Assembly (NCBI RefSeq): GCF_003369915.1
Contig: NC_046673.1
Location: 19,459,718-19,523,717 of the forward strand
Reading direction: 5' to 3'
DNA length: 64,000 bases
DNA from: Drosophila miranda
Lineage: Eukaryota; Arthropoda; Insecta; Diptera; Drosophilidae
Under the pieces are notes generated by a model that saw only the letters and a program-made list of their open reading frames with translations, had not been told where the DNA came from and did not search any database. Positions within the stretch are counted from its first letter, which is position 1. The number at the start of each line of letters is the position of its first letter. Made by a program: the position numbers and the translations under genes. Of the stretch, positions 12,561 through 24,800 are shown piece after piece.

Positions 12561-15111
12561 TTCCCAAAATTTTTTTCAGTTTTTGGTTGTGTGCTAAAAA
12601 GTTGACCCTCGCCCTTATGCTCTTATGATTTCGCTCAGTGTAATTTGAACGTACGCTTCTTGGTCCCACTGTACCTATGAGCCGGAAGCTAAATATCGCA
12701 ATATATGACAATGGCTTAGAAGGAGGAGAATCCGATCTGATTTTGACATTTGAGTTGTTGATTTCGTACCCGTACTACTTTCCCCATCCGCGCCAGTATC
12801 TCTCCCAGGGTATCGATTCGTGTTCGTAGCTGATTTTCGTTTTCAGATCTTTTCAGTTCGTTGTTTCTTGTTGCCGTTGTTATTGTTGTATTGTTGTACC
12901 TCACATACTTTTATTGTTTCATCTGATTTTTCGGTAAGTAATTTCGAGAGACAAAAAAATCGGAGGAAGAACAGACAGACACGATGCAGAAGATGGGGCA
13001 GAGAGCCACCCACCCACAACCTCATAGAACCATTCAATCGAACAAAAACTGATCCGAGCAGAACTCTGCTGTGTACAATTTTTGGCACACGTTTTTCCCC
13101 CCAAATGAACATTTTGTCGGCATTCAAAAGAACGTAACTGATGATTTCACTCAATGGTTTCAATTCTCCTTTTATTAATCTATTTGTAGCCCAATAGCTG
13201 AAACACAAGAAATACCAGCAGCAAAAAAGAAAAAAAATATATATATATATTTTTATAAAGCATTTTCTAATTTGTTTCTTTCTCTTGATTTATTTTCAGG
13301 CGTGTGTTCTTGTTGTTCGTTCGATTTTCAATTGAATTTATGCAAAAAAAAAAAAAAAAACCAAAAAGAAAAGAAAAAAAAAACAAAAAAAAAATAGAAA
13401 CACTTGACACATTTCTTCTTCGATTAAATTAGTTAATTGGTTAATTGATTAAAACCGATAATGATTGTGTAATTCTATTGATTCATTGATACTTTAATCT
13501 TTAATATTGATTGTAATTATTTAATGCATAAACCACCGAATATCCCATACTCCATCCCGCTCCCACTTCCCCATCGATTGATGTATGTACATATGATGTA
13601 CATAAAGACATACCCTACATACATAGTGCATAGAGCACACCCACGCACACACACATACACAACCACACACACACACATAGATACATATTACATTACGTAC
13701 TTATTGTAACTTCAGATGAAAAACAACCCGAATCACAGATACTTTTCCATTTCCAAGAGAGCTTTTTCTAGTTTCTAGATTTGATTTTGATCAAGCAATG
13801 CACCATCCACATCACAATTCACTAACTACCACCCACACCCGATCCACAATCCTGACCTAGAACCACTAGATGAAAAGACTAACCCTAAAAGAGGGTAACT
13901 AAGTATTTGTTTTGGTTTTTCTGAGAGAACTGTGTGATGTGTCGTCATGTACATATATAAGTCTGATTTTCGATTTCGATTTTCGTTTCTCCTCCGCATT
14001 GTCCGCTCGTTGTGATGTGGATCTGTGATCTGTTCTTACGTTGCCTCTTTCTTTAACTGTACTATAAGAATACCAACATGCCATGCCTATATTTCCCCAA
14101 TTCAGTTTGATTTCCAATTTAAGAAGTTATCTCCTCAAAAGAAAATGGTAAAAAACGCGGAAGAAGGCGATCATTTTAACATTTGACTTTGAGTTTTCGG
14201 TGTTTTTCAATCGGTTTGATTTGTTTTTTTGAGTAGCATCTCCATCACCCACCCGAAACCCAATCCATGCAGCACAGCCCCTCCGACACCATCCCGTTGA
14301 GGTCATGTATGTGTATTAGCCTTAAATGTACTCCGATAGTCGTTTGAACCTAGCTTAGAGCTCCAAATACAAGCATATGTACTATATAGAACAGAGATCG
14401 AAGCGCAGCCGAATCGATCTTAGAGCTCGAATTACTTTTTGTTTGATTTCAGGGGAATCCCTAAGCCCCACACGATTTGTTTGACTTTGGGTGATCTCAG
14501 ATCCGATTTCGGATTTCGTTCTATATTCGTTTCTGTTACTTGTTTTTCGTTGTTCGTTGTTTCGATTTAGATAGAATTGAAGCCCACAATTTTCCAAGCT
14601 CGGAAGCAAAACGACTAAACTGCCAAACAAAAAGCAATATTTAATTATAAAGCACTTTATGAATAAGACGATGAAAGGTTGATAGCAACTATACCAAAGA
14701 CTGAGGCAAACGCAGATCAAAAAACATAAGAAAAACTAAAAATAACTAGACAAAAAAAACGAAGAAAAAAAAAACAAATCAAAATCCAAAGAATCGAAAA
14801 CAAAAATCAAAGCAAAAACGAGAGAGTGAAAGAAAATCAAAAAGTTAAATCTAAAAACAAATATTTCTAGACCGTTAAGCCAACTGTGATAAGGCGCGAT
14901 TGTTGCCAACCCCCCGCCAATGCCCCACCCTTCCCACCACCCCTAACCCCAAAAACAGAGAGAGACCCAACTGAAAGGCAATCTTAAACATAGCCATACC
15001 ATAGCCGTAAGCCCTCATCTGTTTAGACGTAAGAGATCCAATAAATAAATCAATGCCACACTCAGAGAGAAGGTGGAGATCATAGATGGAGAGATGAGAT
15101 GTGGCACTCAC

Positions 15112-15904
15112 CAGTTGGGAGCGATCTCGTCGAGGCACGCATGCTGCCAGGTGGTGCGGAGCTGCTCCAGCAGAAACGAGACGGGCATCCCATGTATGTT
15201 GCCCGACTGCGAGGTGCTGTGCAGATTGATATCCGCATGCGCGTCGATCCACACCAGAGACAGATTCGGTGTATGCTGCAGATGACCGGCCACAGAACCT
15301 ACAGGTGGGTGGACCAAGGCGGATCAGACCCAGGCCGACCCAGACATTCACAACGAGTACTCACCGAAACCGATGGCATGGTCCCCGCCAATGGCCAGAA
15401 ACTGGGAGTTCTGCTGCAACATTATCTTCACCTGCTCGATCAGGGCCCGGTTGCAGGCCATGAAGTCGGCGTAGTTGCGGATATGATGGTAGTGGACGCG
15501 CTGCTGCTGCAACAGCGTCTCATCCACGGCATACTGCAGGTTTCCATAGTCCCGGATCACCAGTCCATCTATTCAATCAACGTCAATGCCAATGCCAATA
15601 AAGTTTCAGAATGCAATTTAATTTCAATTTCAATGTGGTTTTTCTTGTGCTTGTGTTTGGGTTTGGGTTTGGGCCTCTACTCACCGTGACTGCTCTGGAG
15701 CACTTGACGCAGATTACTCTGACGCAGCAGGTCCGGTGCAAGCTCGACGCCCTGCTTGCCCTGGCCCTTGGCAAAGGGCACCCCGATGATGCCCAGACTC
15801 TGTTCGGCCACTACGGATGCCTTAGCCCTGGAGCTGCTGCTGGTGGTGGTCTTCGAGCGCGCCAGGCGCACACACCTTGAGGCTAAGTTTCGACTTCCCA
15901 ACAT
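15112..15904 (-). CDS. arg: Arginase, N-terminal three exons only (C-terminal half not found)
   Basis: Minus-strand exons 15685-15904, 15365-15568 and 15112-15298 join in frame to 203 residues closely matching the first part of Drosophila arginase (L-arginine to ornithine plus urea, Mn2+-dependent, probably mitochondrial). The start at 15904 gives a basic, Ser/Thr-rich leader ([17 protein letters not shown]) fitting a mitochondrial presequence; an in-frame ATG also lies at 15937. Visible motifs are the start of the fold ([13 protein letters not shown]), GGDHAIGFG (first Mn ligand His) and [11 protein letters not shown] (DAHxD ligands), followed by GNIHGMP. Exon 3 ends in a consensus donor (TG|GTGAGTG). 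The expected downstream exons, carrying the SFDIDALD Mn ligands and the C-terminus, are not seen between 15.11 kb and the window start. The gene is convergent with elav. Confidence 0.9.
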
Positions 15905-18805
15905 GATAGTCTGCTCGCTTCGCTTAAAACCGCTCAACTGAGGCGGAGACGACGACTACGACGACCACAATGTTGCCAGATGACAACTATCATGTTAGGG
16001 AAGCGTCTGATAATGCCTGGCGACAGTTCAGATCGGTGCTAACCCGCGTGAAGGTTGCCTCGACTTGGGATGGAATGGAATCAAACTGAGCTGCGATGGA
16101 AGCTGGAAGCTGGATGTTGTGCCAGCAATAGATAAGGCAGTACAGATAACCTTGATCCTGGCTCTGACGACAACCACAACGATGACAATGACAATGGTAC
16201 GGCTCTCTCTCTCTCTCTTTGTGGTCTCTCCATGGGAGTGTTCTGCGTGCGCATGCTGCTATGAAGTGCCATGTGATTCATCTGATCAGGAACCCCAACG
16301 ACCAATATCAGCTACAGCTAGCTAACACATCTGTGTTGATTCCGATTTAGGTGCGGACTATGCGTAGAGGTCATCACATTGTAGGCTTTGTAGGTACTTT
16401 ATGCTTTTATTCAGAGAATTTCTTACATAGCTATAATTGCCATTATTTTGGATATGTATACGATAGAAGTACATACAATACAATATAGTATAATCATATA
16501 AGTAAATGCTGCACCTTAGGGAATGTACGCATACTCGTACAATCTTCTCGCCATATTCTCGTAATATTGCTCTTTCCATTGATTTCTACTCGTACTTGCT
16601 TTGTCTGTGTGTGCTCTATACTCGTTAAAGTAGTATTTAAGATCATGCAGTGCCACAGCTATATATATATATATATATGCATATGTTTATGTATATGTAT
16701 GTATATCTATGCTTTTATCTGTATATTATATTTTCATTTGGTTTTGTTAACATTGTGGGGCTTATGTATACAATATATCATATCGATAAGGTAGGGGTAT
16801 CAAGGCAATTGTTTTAAAAGCTGTTAACTGTTCTGTTCTGTACGCTCTGTTAATTTTTTAAGGGAATTTCTATTTATAGACGGATCATTTATTGAAGCTA
16901 GAAAGACCAGCTAGATCAGGTCGTATCTGGTCGTATCGTATACAGTGCGTAGGACAGGCAAAATGAGATTTAAACAGTTTCTGGATCAAATGGAATATCT
17001 TGAAGTAATCAGCATAGGACAAAGGAAAAATATAAGCATAGGGTAAATAATCGAATAATTTAATTAAAGCTCAATACTCGCATGGGGCCAAATGTGTTCT
17101 ATAGGTTCCATAGGATGGATGAATTCACACTTAAAACGAATTTCAGATTTAATTTAGTTAGCTAAACCATTAAATATAGTGGCCATCAAATCTTACAAAA
17201 ATCTAAATACAACATTTACGTATCGTTTCCAAAGAACCTGTCCAACTCTCATATTGCTGTGAAACGCACTGTACACTGAAGGGGTCTCTTTTAGTCGCTG
17301 GAATGTGTTTGGCATGTTATGTACATCTTCAAAATATTCATTTGAACTATTTCGCTAGATTCCTGTCTTCTTTTGCTGCTATTTTAAAATTGCGTCTTCT
17401 CTACTCTGGTTAGAATTGCATAAGTTGTCAGTCTTAAGTTAAGTTGCGATTATGATTACAATTACGATTAGGGGTTTCTTCAGAACATTGCGGCGCTGGG
17501 AGGGGGGCATTGAGAGATTCGCCAATTCGCATTGGTGACATTTTCTATTTAAAGCTGGGCATTGCAGGCGCATTGTGATGCGAATATAATTACAAACATT
17601 TTACTAACAATAAATCGCAAGCGGCCAAGAATACATTTCCATAAATTATGTATATCGAATAATTATTAGTTACATTTACAGCACATACATATGTAAGCCA
17701 TATACTACATACGAGTGCATACATCTAAACACCCATCTTTAACCTATGTATAGTGCAAATGGGTGATAAATATGCAGCTACAGCTGCGGTCTCAATAAGA
17801 GTGTGTCTTTCTTTGAAGGTCTCAATTGAAAGGAAAGCAAATTAAGACTTTTTATACCCTTGCAGAGGGCATCTAAATTAAAATCAAACTCAGCTGCGGC
17901 GTTGCCAAGTCATTTGTCATTTTCTAAGTCTCTTTTGTATAGTATTATTCGTCTAAGCATCTCCGGATAAATAGTTTGTTTCTAATATACATATCATACT
18001 TAATTTTCAATTAAGATTGATTCTTTTTCAGAATCGTTTTAGTCACGGGAGTATAACAGATAAGAGCGTCTTACTAAAGTGAATGTTCTTGGAAAAATGC
18101 GTACATTGGCTAAGATTTTTCCATCTATATAAGTCCAATTCAATTAATTATGAATTGAATTGGAGAAGCGTAATGCCTCATCTCGGTCCAAATGGTATAA
18201 CTTATATAGACGGTAAGCTCTTAAACAATGTACGCCAAAATTTTGAAAATGATTTAGAATTACATTCTACTATTACCTATACTAGAAAAATCTATAAGAG
18301 ATAGAAGTTTTTCCGCACTATTCAATTGTATTCAATATACATGAATTATCTGCAAGTGTAAGTGAAAGAGTATTAGTGAAAAAAAACTAGACTTTTAAAA
18401 ACTGTATGCTGGCGCTACCATTGAAAGTTACATTCCTTTTAAGTTTAAAAAGATAGTGATAGTGTAGGGAGGCTATAGAATTCTCATCTTAGATTTATAC
18501 TCTGAAAAATTCTACGCAAACTCCAGACGTTTGTGAATGTCATGAATTCTTGAGCCCAATATATCATCAATTAGTATAAAAGAAAGTATTCTCTTTTATG
18601 CAACCTTTTGAGAACTGGCTGGCACTACTATTACGTTGACCGCAGCTGTATATAAATTAAAAAAAAAAGAGCAATGCCTTGCTTGGGTTTTTCTTGAAAA
18701 CGTTTTGAATCACAGTTTTGTTGTGTGGTGTCTGCTGTTGCTACTGTTGTGGGTGGTCTGGATCGGGACCAGGGGGTTGAGGATCACGAGAAGGTGGACA
18801 TGTCC
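15905..18805. other. arg-svr intergenic region and probable svr 3' UTR
   Basis: No coding gene is seen. The part next to 18.8 kb should contain the svr 3' UTR. At 17853-17875 the string TATACCCTTGCAGAGGGC resembles ends of DINE-1/Helitron-type repeats, and the following 0.7 kb (about 17850-18650) may be a degraded insertion. TA- and TATG-rich simple sequence occurs at about 16660-16710. Confidence 0.5.
17850..18070. repeat. Fragment resembling a DINE-1/Helitron-like repeat end
   Basis: TTTTTATACCCTTGCAGAGG at the left edge matches the general form of DINE-1-type ends in Drosophila as I remember it. The right border cannot be fixed by eye, and the identification needs a repeat-library search. 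Confidence 0.35.
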
Positions 18806-21800
18806 CTAGTGGCGGCGCGGTTTGCCGTGCTGGTGCAACATGACGATCTCATCGCCGCTGTCATCGGCCACATCGAACTCGGGCTCCATGCGCGGCCCAT
18901 CCTCGTCGTCGTCCTCGTCATCCTCCTCGTCCGTGTGCAGAATCCGCTCCAGGTTCTCCTCATCGAAGTACGGCTGAATGGTCATGCCACCTGAAAGAAT
19001 CAACATTCAGATTTAGAGCCAAAATGGAGGAAAATTTCGTAGGAACCCACGCTTGATGGGAGAACGGAAAAGCTCTGTTTCACCGTCATCGCCCGCATCG
19101 TCCTCTTCCAGGTCGAAGTGCTCCTTACTCTTCTGCGGCAGCAACGAGAAGTTGTAATACGGCTTGTTGCCCCGGTGGCGCCGGTAGAACCAGAACTGAG
19201 CGCACAACACACACACGACCACGCCAACGATGATCATCACGCTGGCGAAGATGATGAAGAGGAAGCGCGGCAGGCCGAACACATGCTCGTTGAACTTCAG
19301 ATGGAAGACGACATTCTCCGTGGGCAGTCCCCCCTGTGCCAGGTGCAGCTGCCTCGTGGCCTCGAAGTGGCGCGGTGCCTCCACTTTGAGGCTCACTGTG
19401 CCCAGGGGCACGGCGGACAGGCGGTATTCGCCCATGCTGTTGGTGAAGTTGCGTAGGCGCTCGAGCCCGGCAGGAGCGATTACGGATACTTTGGCATTGC
19501 GAATGGGATGGTTGCTCTCGTCCAGCACGACGCCGACAATGCTCGTCGTGAACTTGGAGCCGACACCCGTCACGGAATGAGCCTGATTATTGCTGGGCAG
19601 CTCCTCGACCTCGCCGCGTATGAGGGTGAATGGGTGCAGACGAATGGCGCCCAGGTCGACCAGCTGGCCCTGCTGCACCTCCGCCTTGATCACCTGCGAC
19701 GCGTAGTTGGGGGCTGTCACCTCCAGACCGTACAGCCCTCTAGGCAGCATAAGCTGGAAGCGAGCCGCATTCCGGGTCACATTGTACACCATCTGGTGCT
19801 CCAGCAGGCGCACAAAGGCCTCGCGCAGCGGCTGCCCCTCATCGTTGTGCACAAGCCCAGTGACTCCCGTCTGGACGAGGCCCAGGAAGTTCTTGATCTT
19901 GTCGATGTTCTTGCGCCAAACGGAGGCGATCTTCTTGTGGGCGGGCATCCGGCAGCACGACACGCCTAGTGTGTACATGGGCAGGTTGTACATTTTGTAG
20001 AGGAGGTTCGTCAGCCGATCGCTGGTCTCGCGGTGCAGCTGCCTGGTGGCCGAGGCGCTGCACTGCAGCGGCGAGTAGTTGAACTCCGTGCGCTGGATGC
20101 TGTGGGCGAACTTCTCCAGGATGGAGTCGCCGTGCGGGAAGTCCAGCTCGGAGCTGCCCGCACTGAAGGTGAGCATCAGGTCGAAGCGCTCGCTGTGCAA
20201 GAACTGCAGCAGCATGTCGCGGCCCGGCTCCGTTTCGGGACTCAGCAAGCGCTCGGCCAGCTCGTCGCCCAGCACAGGATCGCACACAGAGGAGCTGTAA
20301 GAGATGCAGAGTTAGCTTAAGCTCAGATTGGGTTCAGTCTGAGGCCACGCCACGCTCACTTGGTGTTGTACAGGTCAAAGACCTCCGGGAACTTCTGCGT
20401 CTGCGGCAGGAAGTAAATGACACTGCGCTGGAGCAGCTGCATCACGGTGGCGTCCTGCAGCTTATAGCCCTCCACCAGATGACGGATGAGATTCAGCATG
20501 AGCTCCCTGCCCAAGGGCGCCGCTGTGTCGAACATGGAGCTAACCACCAGCAGCTTGTACTTGTGCTCCTCGGGCTCACCAATCTGTGGGGGAAAGCAAG
20601 TGATTCATCATAATAGTCATTGATATATAGTCATTGGCTACGATATCTCCCAAATAAAAGCAGCATTACTCTATCGGACGCTTGTAAGTATACTATAACC
20701 GACTGATTCGTATACTATATACTATCGAGATCTCAATAGTTTTCTAACTGGGCGACTACTGGCCATAGCAGGACTCCTACGGACAGACGGAGCTAATTGG
20801 ATCAGCTACAGTAAGAAGCCTTCTATTGATATTATACTAAGGAAAGGAGAGTCCCGTTTGTGGAGAGGTACACTTACATCGGAGGTCATCTTCAGGTAGT
20901 TGAAGTATCGACTGAACTCGTTGTCCGCATAGCCGAAGCTCGCGATCTGTCCGTTCTGGTTCTCCAGCTCCGCCAGCCGAGAGCGGATCTCGGCATTCGT
21001 GTGGTAGCGGGTGTTCACCACGTTCTCGATGATGCGGAAGTCGTTGGCCGAGGCCCAGTGCTGGGGGTCATCGGGCATGAGGGTCACGTCCAGGCGCATG
21101 TTGAAGGGTTCCGCTGATGGCACCTCCACTTCCACGCGCAGCGGTGCATAGTTATCTCCCAGGACGGTGACGTTGTGCTGGCCGGGCAGTGCGAGCTTCC
21201 AGTAGTCGCCGAACGTCTGGCTAAAACTGGAGTGATTGGCTCCGTCCAGGCGGATGACAGCACCGGCAATCGGGGTGCCGATGGTGCTGTGCACAAGGCC
21301 GTGGATGCCGTGGTGCACCTGTTCGATGAACTGGATTAACGGCTCGCGGTTTTCGTGCCAGAACTGTGGCAGCTCCCGGGCCAGAGGGTACTTGTCGCAG
21401 CCCATCTCGATCGTCAGCTCCAGGCAGCCGGCGCGCACATAGTTCCAGTCCTGCATGCCCCCGGTCACGCTGTACCACTGGGCCCCGTTGGTGATGCCGT
21501 CGGGGAAGTGCTCGTTCTGGAAGAGTTCGCACGGCTTTCCCAGGTGCATGGTGGGGTGGGCTTGCGCATAGACCGCCGCCAGGTGCCGGAACAGGGCGTT
21601 GTCCTCGGTGGGATTCAGCTTGCGGCCATTGATGCTAGCGTCGCGCAGGCGCGAGTACGGATCGTTGAAGTCGTTCTCGTTGTCATCGAACGGATAGTTG
21701 GCCACCAGTGAGCCGCCGTGCAGATTCGCCGAGAGCACGAACGGTAGTGACAGAGTCCAGTTCATGACCGCCGCCACTTCCGGCTCGGTGACCTTGTTGA

Positions 21801-24800
21801 ACTTGTCGGTGCCGTACTGGTCCGGAAAGTTGCGATTCAGATCGATATTGTGGGCATTGGCGCGTCCCAAGCCGCTCGTGCGGTCGCCCTCGCGCGACAC
21901 CTCATACCCGTCTGGGTTCATGCTGTACAGGAAGTGCATCCGCGTGCCGTTCACCAGACGGGTGACCCGCTCATCGTTGCCATACCGCTCCAGCAGGTAC
22001 TTGCTGAGCAGCAGCAGCATCTCCTTGCCGACCACCTCGTTGCCGTGCATATTGGCCACGTACTTGAACTCGGGCACGCCGGGCACATGCGATCCTGGCG
22101 TAGCGAACAGCTCCAGCACCCACAGATCCCTGCCCTGGACACTCTTCCCGATGCTGTAGAGCCGCGTCAGCGAGGGATAGCTGTCCGCTAGTTGCCTCAG
22201 GTAGCTGCAAAGGATCGGATCGGCACGGAATGGAATGGAATGGAATCGATTCGAAGCGAATGGGTTGGGTTCTCGGCTCCAGATGGACTCCAAGGTGCCG
22301 AGCCCAAGCCAAGCGTGGACTACTCACCTCTCCATGGACGTATAGTTGTGGTGCTCGAAGACGGTGTGTGTTAGGAAGCCGTCGAACTGCTCCTTCCTTG
22401 CCTCCGGCGGCTCAGCGCGTTCCACCTTCACCTTGCGGAAGTTGCCTACGGATGTGGATTTGGACATGGATTAGGGACATGTTCGAGTATATCTGTGTGT
22501 GCAAGTGTGCAAGTTTATATATGTAAGATTAGCCATGCCAGAGTATGAGGATGGGAATGAGGATTGCGGTTGCGGTTGCGGTTGCGGTTGGGGTTGGGAT
22601 TGGAAAAGAGAATTAGCCACAAGTCGGTGCAATGGAAAGCTGTTGGGGGTGCGTCTAAGAGGCGAAAGCAGATGCAGATGCATAATTTCGTTCGTTTATT
22701 TTCGTTTTGTCATAGTTTTCACAATTATTAAGAGTAAAATCCAAGTAAAATGCCAAACAAATGCTCAATCCTTCGTCATCGCGTGTGCCCTTACATACAT
22801 ATATTCAACATACACATTCCTTCCACCTCTTCCTCCTCCTCCAGCTACAATCTTCTTGGCACACACAAACACAAATTGCAATTCCCTTAAAAAGCGAATG
22901 TTTCATTCCTTTAATTTCGTTTCGTTCCGCGCCGACTAGGTACTTAAGTTGATTATTCAATTAAAATTTCATTAGAGTTCATTAAAATAATTTCCATCTA
23001 CTTTCAGCAAACATCTTTGACAGGCAGAGAGGATTACGTATATCATAAGGAGAATCATACGAAAAGAATCGCGAAACAGGAAACAAAAAAAAATAATTAT
23101 TTAATGAACCAAACTTTCTGTGAGGGTTCGTAATGTGGTGTGTGGGGTGGTGAATCGAGGTAAAAATAAAACACACCAAAGCTAAAATCCACATTTTATT
23201 CTGCCTTTGCCAAGAATCACCCGATCAAACCGTTTAAATCTCATTCCCATTATAAGTATACTCGAATATATATGTGTATATATATATAGTATGTACTATA
23301 GGCGATAGTTTTGTTGTGCGGCTGGATTTTTCCATTCGTTATTATCCATCCACACATGCTCGTATAATAGACAGATAGATCATAATGCATAGAGAGTATG
23401 TATTGTAGTAATTTTCTCTACGTTTCACCTTCGATAGAATTATCCATCCATCATCTTTCGTGTATACACCTAATCGTGTATATGTGTATATATACGGATA
23501 TTAATAGACAGATAGATTACTCGTATAATGGATAGATCCTTCTTTTATATGTAGCATATATATATATATATATATATATAGATAGAAAGTTGTATGGTTC
23601 GGGAAATTGTAATTACCCTCATACACACTTAATCGAATATATATATATATTATAATTTTTGTTGTTTTGGAACAAGATCATTTCGTTTCCTACAATGGTA
23701 ATATTTTACCATTATGTGTTGTTTTCGCTATATTTCGTGTAGATACGATTTATTATATGTTGTGTATTATGGGGCTGGTGTTTTTAATTCTCATTGTTCA
23801 CATCGTACACGTATATATATATCTATGTATAATTATAATGCATTGAAATTTGTTGTTGAACAAGTCCTTTTCGTTCACATACAATCGATATTGATATTAT
23901 GTATGTGAAGAGATATCTCAATAAAGTTTTCATAGTATATGCATAGGTTTTAGGTATATGCTTTGATCGTCGCTTCCTCGTGCATTCTCTACAGTGCACC
24001 ATAATATGTTTTGTATATACGTAGGTACGGGATATGGGCAGGAGCTGGAGCAGGAGAACTGATCCATATAAAATCGTTCGTCCTCCTTTGTTTTTGTGGA
24101 TAGGGTCATTCGATGACCTCAAGTGGGTTGATTTCTTTACAAGTTCCTAAGTACAATTCGCTTATTTGATTAATGTTATTGCATTCTTCTTTGTGTTGTC
24201 CTTTTTTTTAATTCTTTTTTGGTTTTGTTTCGTTTTGTTTTGTTTCTTGACTGCGTGTTTTTGTTTTTGTTTTCTTATATACAAATCAAATCGGGTTTTC
24301 GATTTGTATAATCAATCAGTGTGTATGGATAGATATGTGTGTGTGTGTGTGTGTGTGTGTGCGGTGCAGGAAAAATGAACGAAACATAATATGGCACTGG
24401 CGCAAAACAAAGAGATTCCAGGATGAAGCCAAAGAGAAACGGAATACCCAATGGAATGCAGTGCAAAATATACATAAATCCTTGGGGGATCTCCGAGATC
24501 TCCTAGCTCGATTCGGTAAAAGCACCATTTATATTTAGAGCAGCCAACGAATCGAACTTGGGCCAAGAGAAGCCCCCAAGTCAAATACATACATACATAC
24601 ATAAATGAAAGTGCTTTGCTGTGTTTTCGAGATACAGTTTGGATAGGGACAGTAGGTAGTAGAGCGCTTAGAGCGGTGCATACAAAGAGAGAGAGCAGGA
24701 CTACTAGGTGCTGGGTTGATCAGGGGGGCATTCATGGACTATTGATGCATTGATATCGGTTCAAATGACTGGCTAGCATGTACATATGCATTTTAGACGG

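Larger units (their letters stand above)
5964..14870 (+). other. elav: Probable long elav 3' UTR (AT-rich, simple-sequence rich)
   Basis: About 9 kb follows the elav stop without any convincing coding region on either strand. It is AT-rich with many TTTTTTT, TTTGTTT, ATATATAT and CAAAACAAAA tracts. In D. melanogaster elav has a very long neural 3' UTR extension through which ELAV regulates its own mRNA, so the same arrangement is likely here. U-rich tracts that could bind ELAV are frequent, for example around 9300-9500, 10380-10700 and 11880-12300. The exact distal poly(A) site is not identifiable; AATAAATAAA near 15050 is one candidate and would make elav and arg overlap tail to tail. Confidence 0.6.
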
